Source: an uncultured Clostridia bacterium
GTDB lineage: Bacteria; Bacillota; Clostridia; Peptostreptococcales; Anaerovoracaceae
Reading direction: 5' to 3'
DNA: 64,000 nt
Assembly (NCBI GenBank): GCA_934278925.1
Contig: CAKQWJ010000004.1
Span: 51,562 to 115,561, forward strand
Of the stretch, positions 60,337 to 64,000 are shown in pieces (position 1 is the first letter of the stretch; every line of letters begins with the position of its first letter). The notes under the pieces were generated by a model that had not been told where the DNA came from, made no database searches, and saw only the letters and a program-made list of their open reading frames with translations. A program made the translations under genes and the position numbers.

Positions 60337-61144
60337 ATATGCCTAGAAAAATAAGGGCGGTTCACGCTATTTGACAGAAAACTCGAAAATAGCGTGAACC
60401 CAATTTGCCGATTTGGCGGAATTCTAATTTTGAAGCGACGGATTATCATTGTCAGTTCACGCTAAAAAGGGGAGGGCCCTTCAAAAAGCGTGAACTGCTT
60501 TTCGAAGACCGGTTTGCACACAAAGGATCACAGGGTGAAACCGTGTATCGCCAAAAAATGATTCACGCTAATCAGCCCCAATTTCAAGATCCTGAATTGA
60601 AAAAGTAAGTTCTGCTTTTGTTTTGGCGACACTGGATTTTAAATTTGCAAATTCAGACAGGAAGTTACTTTTGCAAAACAGATTGCGCTGTCTTTTTCAT
60701 TTTCTTTCATTATATAGGGAAGCGGATAGTAGTCGTAGTAGCTGTGGAGCTTGTGGGTAACCGGCTTCCTGTCAGGGCTGTGGAAAAGCGTGTGGGCAGC
60801 TATGTCTGTCCACACGCTTTTCCATGGACCTGCGCCGGTTATCCATAAATCCACAGCTCAAGGTATTCCTTTTGATAGATCAGTTTAGTATAATTTCCAT
60901 GCGGAAGTTAATCTTGCAAATTAGACTACGATTTTCTCCCGCTTACTTTGCGTGCGCAATTTACAAACTATCCTTCCGTATTCTCCATATTTGCACGGTA
61001 TTTTCGCTTTTTACTCTAATTTTAGCCCCCCTACCAGAATTTACTTTTGCAAAGCGGAAAGTTTTTTGCTGAACTGGAACTTACTTTTTCAATTCACCCC
61101 AATTTCAAGATTAGCGTGAACTCGCTTCGAAAATCTAGGCATAT
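60337..61144. repeat. three-hairpin palindromic element, copy B, interrupted by an insertion
   Basis: Same inverted ends as copy A: ATATGCCTAGA (60337-60347) and TCTAGGCATAT (61134-61144). Units: 60361-60398, 60456-60494, and a third split into 60562-60590 and 61112-61120. Removing the insertion and one 15-bp repeat restores a 38-nt unit and a total length of about 286 bp. Outer units again lie 13 bp inside the ends. Its spacers align with the reverse complement of copy A (for example GCGGAATTCTAATTT is shared). Confidence 0.85.
60591..61096. mobile_element. 506-bp MITE-like insertion with 20-bp inverted ends
   Basis: TGAATTGAAAAAGTAAGTTC (60593-60612) and its exact complement (61077-61096) form the ends. 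The direct repeat CCCCAATTTCAAGAT flanks it (60576-60590 and 61097-61111), as expected of a target-site duplication, though 2 extra bases lie at the left. No transposase is encoded. Inside, the motif AGTTACTTTTGCAAA recurs in several variants. A large nested palindrome (arms 60740-60764 and 60834-60858; inner 60781-60824) could form a cruciform. Confidence 0.72.
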
Positions 61145-61437
61145 TTAACTGCGCATGGCACAAGAACTCTAATTCCTGCCCCGGCACCGGATGCCGCGCA
61201 TTCCAAGAAACCATAAGTTTACAAATGCCCTTTTCCGGTTTAAAAGTAAGCCGGATGATAATAAATGTGTACTGAAGGGGAATTTTTTTTGTGGTACAGT
61301 AGGTGCACAAAGCGGCGGGGCGGCAAATGCAAACCGCGCCGGAGGCGCGGGACACCCGGAGGGTTGCAAGGGCGGCGCGGGAATGGAAGCGCATAGCAAA
61401 AGGCGCCGCCGGAGGCGCAGAGCGAGAGGACAAGGCG

Positions 61438-62286
61438 ATGAGATTGAAACTGGTGATGAAGGATCGGGAATATCGGGATGCGCTGGCGGAGCGAATTCGC
61501 CGGAGTCGGTGGAACCTGTACGTGATAATAGAAGATAATTTCCGAATGGAGGAAGATACACTGCTGGTGACGGATGTGGGCGAAGGCAAGCTGCGGGAAG
61601 GTATGGTACTGCTGAGCTCGGAGTGCCGGCGGGAGGTGGAAGGCAAGGGCCCCTATGTGCTGTTCAAGTATGCCGGCGTGGATGAGCTGCTGACGGATCT
61701 GCGGCTGTGCGCTTTTCTCTGGACGGGAAAAGGAGATTTGCGAAAGGGCGAGGACCGCATCATTACCGTAGGAGCGGTGGAACGCACGGATTTGGGGCAC
61801 CGGCTGGCGGAGCAGGTGGCATTGGAATTGGGAGAGCGCCTGGAAGAACCGATACTGCTGCTGGATTTAACGTATTTTTATCGGGAGGGGCAGCCGGAAG
61901 AATCGGTGAATACCTTTCGGAAGCTGGTGTACTACCTTCAGAGCGAGAAGAACATTCCGGTTGAGGTGTTTTTTCGGCGGGAGACGGGGAACATGTTTCG
62001 GATCCGGATGCCGCGGGGGATGAACGAGCTAATGCGGATTCCGGGGGCGGAGTGCCTGGAGCTGATTCGGGAGATGGGACGGTATTTTTCGGCAGTGGTG
62101 TGCAGCGTGGGGGATTGTTTCTCGGAGCGGAACATCGAGGTGATGAAGAATTCGGAATGGTGCATCTACATGGCGGAGGAAGATATGCGGGAATATTTTC
62201 CGAAGACGTCGCTGGTGGTGCCGGAGCGGGCCGGAGAGATTCGAAATGCGGCGCGGCTGGTACAAGGAATTCTGGATACGCCGTGA
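61438..62286 (+). CDS. TadZ/CpaE-like protein of a Flp (Tad) pilus locus, lacking a P-loop
   Basis: A 282-residue protein directly upstream of cpaF. It has a receiver-like N-terminal part (LKLVMKDREYRDALAERIRR, NLYVIIEDNF) and a degenerate ParA/MinD-like ATPase part: IITVGAVERTDLGHRLAEQV stands where GKGGVGKT would be, then EEPILLLDLTYFYREG. This is the layout of CpaE/TadZ localisation proteins without ATP binding. ATG 61438 has AGAGGACAAGG nearby. The ~140 bp upstream contain GCGCCGGAGGCGC palindromes. Its stop codon lies inside a 34-bp repeat. The role, placing the pilus machine, is inferred from context. Confidence 0.7.
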   Translation: MRLKLVMKDREYRDALAERIRRSRWNLYVIIEDNFRMEEDTLLVTDVGEGKLREGMVLLSSECRREVEGKGPYVLFKYAGVDELLTDLRLCAFLWTGKGDLRKGEDRIITVGAVERTDLGHRLAEQVALELGERLEEPILLLDLTYFYREGQPEESVNTFRKLVYYLQSEKNIPVEVFFRRETGNMFRIRMPRGMNELMRIPGAECLELIREMGRYFSAVVCSVGDCFSERNIEVMKNSEWCIYMAEEDMREYFPKTSLVVPERAGEIRNAARLVQGILDTP

Positions 62287-62460
62287 GTGCGGAGCACCGG
62301 CAAGGCGGAGCCCTCTGCAAGTGCGGAGCACCATGCGGGAAACGAGACGCCGTGAGTGCGGAGCACCGGCAAGGCGGAGCACACTGCCGGGCGGAGCCTC
62401 AAGTAAAGGCGGAGCCCCAAGCAACGGCGGAGCCCCAAGCAACGGCGGAGCGCAATACAA
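62278..62460 (+). repeat. GC-rich direct repeats between tadZ-like and cpaF genes
   Basis: A 34-bp exact repeat (62278-62311 and 62347-62380; core GTGCGGAGCACCGGCAAGG) 69 bp apart, then three copies of an 18-bp CAAGCAACGGCGGAGCCC-type unit (about 62398-62452). They fill the space between the two pilus genes. Confidence 0.85.
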
Positions 62461-62470
62461 AGGAGACAAG

Positions 62471-63373
62471 ATGCTGAAAGAAGTGACGGAAAAGTACAGC
62501 CGGGAGCTGGATGGTTTTATCCGGGAACTGCGGAAGAAGCTGTCCCACTCGGAGGCGGCGGAGGATGCGGAGCGGTTGCTGAAATATGTGGAAGACGAGT
62601 TTTTCGGGTCGGAGCTGGCCGGAAGGGTGGAGTATTGGGAGATTTGCCACATGGTGTGGGCGGTGTACCTCCGCCTTCGGAGCAAGTACGGAATCCTGCA
62701 GGAGTATTTGGAGGATCCGGCCATCAACGAGATTATGGTGAACGGGCCGGAAAATATTTTTGTGGAGAAGAACCGAAAGGTGCAGGCGGTGGACAACGCG
62801 TTCATTTCGGCGGAGGAGCTGGAGGGGGTGATTCGCATGCTGGCGTCGGACGTGCACCGGGAGATTAATGAGGCGAACCCTATCGTGGATGCGCGGATGC
62901 CCAGCGGGTACCGGATCAACGGGGTGCTTCGGAATGTGGCGCTGAACGGGCCGGCTCTCACCATCCGGAAATTCGCGGAATCCATGATTACCATGGAGGA
63001 GCTGGTGCAGCGGAAGAGTTTGACGGAGGAGTGCAAGGAGGACCTGTGTGCGCTGACGGAGTGCGGATACAATATTTTTATCAGCGGCGGAACCTCCTCG
63101 GGCAAAACCACCATGCTCAATGCGCTGGCGTCCTACATTCATCCGGAGGAGCGGGTGGTGATCATTGAGGATTCCGCGGAGCTGCAGCTGAATCACCTGG
63201 AGAATCGGGTGCAGATGGAGTGCCGCAGTGCCAATTCCATCGGGAAAGGCGAGGTGCGGATGGACCAATTGATTCGCACCAGCCTACGGATGCGGCCGGA
63301 CCGGATTATCGTGGGGGAAGTGCGGGGCGGTGAGGTTTTGGACATGATTCAGGCCATTATATGTACTACATAA
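62471..63373 (+). pseudogene. cpaF: CpaF/TadA-type secretion ATPase, truncated by an insertion
   Basis: Hexameric ATPase that powers Flp pilus assembly. The frame gives 300 residues. It keeps the N-terminal domain (ILQEYLEDPAINEIMVNGPE), Walker A SGGTSSGKTTMLNAL, the Asp box IIEDSAELQ and Walker B RPDRIIVGEVRGGEVLDMIQ. At about 63357 the family sequence stops in DMIQAI and the frame ends ICTT in AT-rich DNA. The His box (TGHANS) and C-terminal domain are missing, so the product should be inactive unless the insertion is spliced or excised. AAAGGAG precedes ATG 62471. Confidence 0.85.
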
Positions 63374-63437
63374 TAATTATATATATAACGTATATAAGGA
63401 TGGAAAATATAGATTAGAGGGAGGGCATAGGAACGAT

Positions 63438-63746
63438 ATGAACATGAAGTATAGGTTATTGTGTAAAAGGTTAATAGAGGAAAGGAAGAGAGTAGGTGTC
63501 ATTCAATATTATAATGTACTGTTCATAATGGAGTTAGTGTCAGATAAAGACATATGGTCTTTAGAACAGTGGGTGAATGGTATAAATAACATATATATGA
63601 AGGATATACATAATTGGTGTAGAATACATTTTGTTAAATATCACACTGTATTTGTTTACAGGAAAGAGTATCCGGTAAAAGCAAATATTTGGAATGGGTA
63701 TTCATATATAAGGTGGCGGATGGAGCGGATGATGAATTTGGGATAA
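63438..63746 (+). CDS. protein of unknown function in the inserted element
   Basis: A 102-residue, Tyr/Trp/Arg-rich protein (EQWVNGINNIYMKDIHNWCR, YSYIRWRMERMMNLG) with AT-rich codon use unlike the cpaF gene it follows. An AGGGAGG site precedes the ATG at a loose distance. I do not recognise it. It may be an accessory gene of an insertion sequence, or the reading frame may be incidental. Confidence 0.5.
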   Translation: MNMKYRLLCKRLIEERKRVGVIQYYNVLFIMELVSDKDIWSLEQWVNGINNIYMKDIHNWCRIHFVKYHTVFVYRKEYPVKANIWNGYSYIRWRMERMMNLG

Positions 63747-63832
63747 GATAAAATAGTGATTGCATGAAAGAGAGCCTTAAAGCAGGGTGTTCTTTTGAAA
63801 GTATGGATAGAATAAAGACTGAAGGCTCTGCA

Positions 63833-64000
63833 CTATTCGTTTGGCAGAGCCTGAGTATTCTCCTGATCCGTAGAAAATAAATCTAACTGACCTTCTGGAG
63901 TGGAATTTTGACCGGATTCATCTTCAGTTGATTGTTCTCTTTTTTTGGGTGTTTTATGAGTGTATAATTTCTCAAAAGGAAGTGAATACTTGGATTTTTT
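63833..64000 (-). CDS. C-terminal fragment of an unidentified protein (probably transposase of the inserted element)
   Basis: About 55 residues up to a TAG at 63833-63835. The fragment is polar: KYSLPFEKLYTHKTPKKREQ, then SGQNSTPEGQLDLFSTDQEN. It reads cleanly to the window edge, and a hairpin overlaps its stop. A transposase is likely from context only; the rest of the gene lies to the right. Confidence 0.5.
   Translation of the reverse strand, partial: KKSKYSLPFEKLYTHKTPKKREQSTEDESGQNSTPEGQLDLFSTDQENTQALPNE

Larger units (their letters stand above)
63358..64000. mobile_element. AT-rich insertion in cpaF, extending beyond the window
   Basis: From about 63358 base composition turns AT-rich, in contrast to the GC-rich pilus genes. 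The inserted DNA carries a plus-strand frame (63438-63746), a hairpin GGCTCTGC/GCAGAGCC (about 63824-63850) and the end of a minus-strand gene. The right end is not in view, so the element type (insertion sequence, intron or larger) is undetermined. Confidence 0.7.

Noticed and set aside
60014..60346. Arg/Gly-rich reading frames across the hairpin cluster
   Set aside because: Composition reflects the palindromes; no start signals. The cluster is better explained as non-coding repeats.
60834..60858. Replication origin or DnaA-box cluster in the 506-bp element
   Set aside because: TTATCCATA resembles a DnaA box, but it is part of a palindrome arm and only one or two partial matches occur, with no dnaA or dnaN nearby.

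Overview
The window looks like the chromosome of an anaerobic, peptide- and amino-acid-using member of the Bacillota, probably Clostridia/Eubacteriales (inference). The basis is the smpB-ssrA pair with a tmRNA tag ending ALAA, strong AGGAGG ribosome-binding sites, a Flp/Tad-type pilus locus, LytTR/GHKL signalling, and a very high density of peptidases and of transporters next to peptidases. No species can be named from sequence alone.

Layout. 1-3.8 kb: housekeeping genes (nicotinate phosphoribosyltransferase fragment, pseudouridine synthase, signal peptidase I, SmpB, tmRNA), with the tmRNA 3' end and terminator duplicated. 3.8-7 kb: a LytTR two-component pair and a TetR regulator. 7.1-12.7 kb: a peptide operon (M14 carboxypeptidase, a chimeric DUF969/DUF979 membrane protein, an aminopeptidase, Pcp). 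13.5-23 kb: MFS transporter with a PepX-like peptidase, then a polar-amino-acid ABC importer whose ATPase carries a C-terminal acetyltransferase domain, a C-S lyase, GNAT, DUF2520 and flavodoxin-like genes. 23.4-25.5 kb: TetR with two matching operators and two membrane proteins. 25.5-29.6 kb: regulator, M20 peptidase and a YjiH/YjiG-like transporter pair. 29.8-39.1 kb: HTH-ImmA protease, CpXC protein, then two modules that each combine a regulator, a hydrolase (M20 or amidohydrolase) and a paralogous membrane carrier.

39.4-60 kb is an accessory, defence-rich island. It holds a Vsr-type endonuclease next to an in-frame chimera of a cytosine methyltransferase and a helicase/methyltransferase; an SDR enzyme; a DUF4143 ATPase between long palindromes; an N6-methylase-like protein with an altered catalytic motif; a DUF3791-DUF3990-DUF3791 toxin-antitoxin candidate; and a tightly packed operon that ends AlbA_2 protein, McrB, McrC, and an 870-residue DUF4428-transglutaminase-DUF3320 protein. 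After it come a type I toxin-antitoxin locus with a 32-residue hydrophobic toxin and a DUF2828 (Ro60-like) gene preceded by a structured RNA candidate. 61.4-64 kb: start of a Flp/Tad pilus operon whose cpaF is cut short by an AT-rich insertion running off the right edge.

Between the genes lie several families of palindromic repeats. The most striking is an element of about 286 bp with three 38-nt hairpins at fixed spacing and inverted ends. It is present in two diverged, oppositely oriented copies (12.8 and 60.3 kb), one split by a 506-bp insertion with 20-bp inverted ends. A third array with the same geometry but a different stem lies at 23.1 kb. The best candidates for undescribed biology are the McrBC-linked DUF4428/DUF3320 operon and this three-hairpin element.
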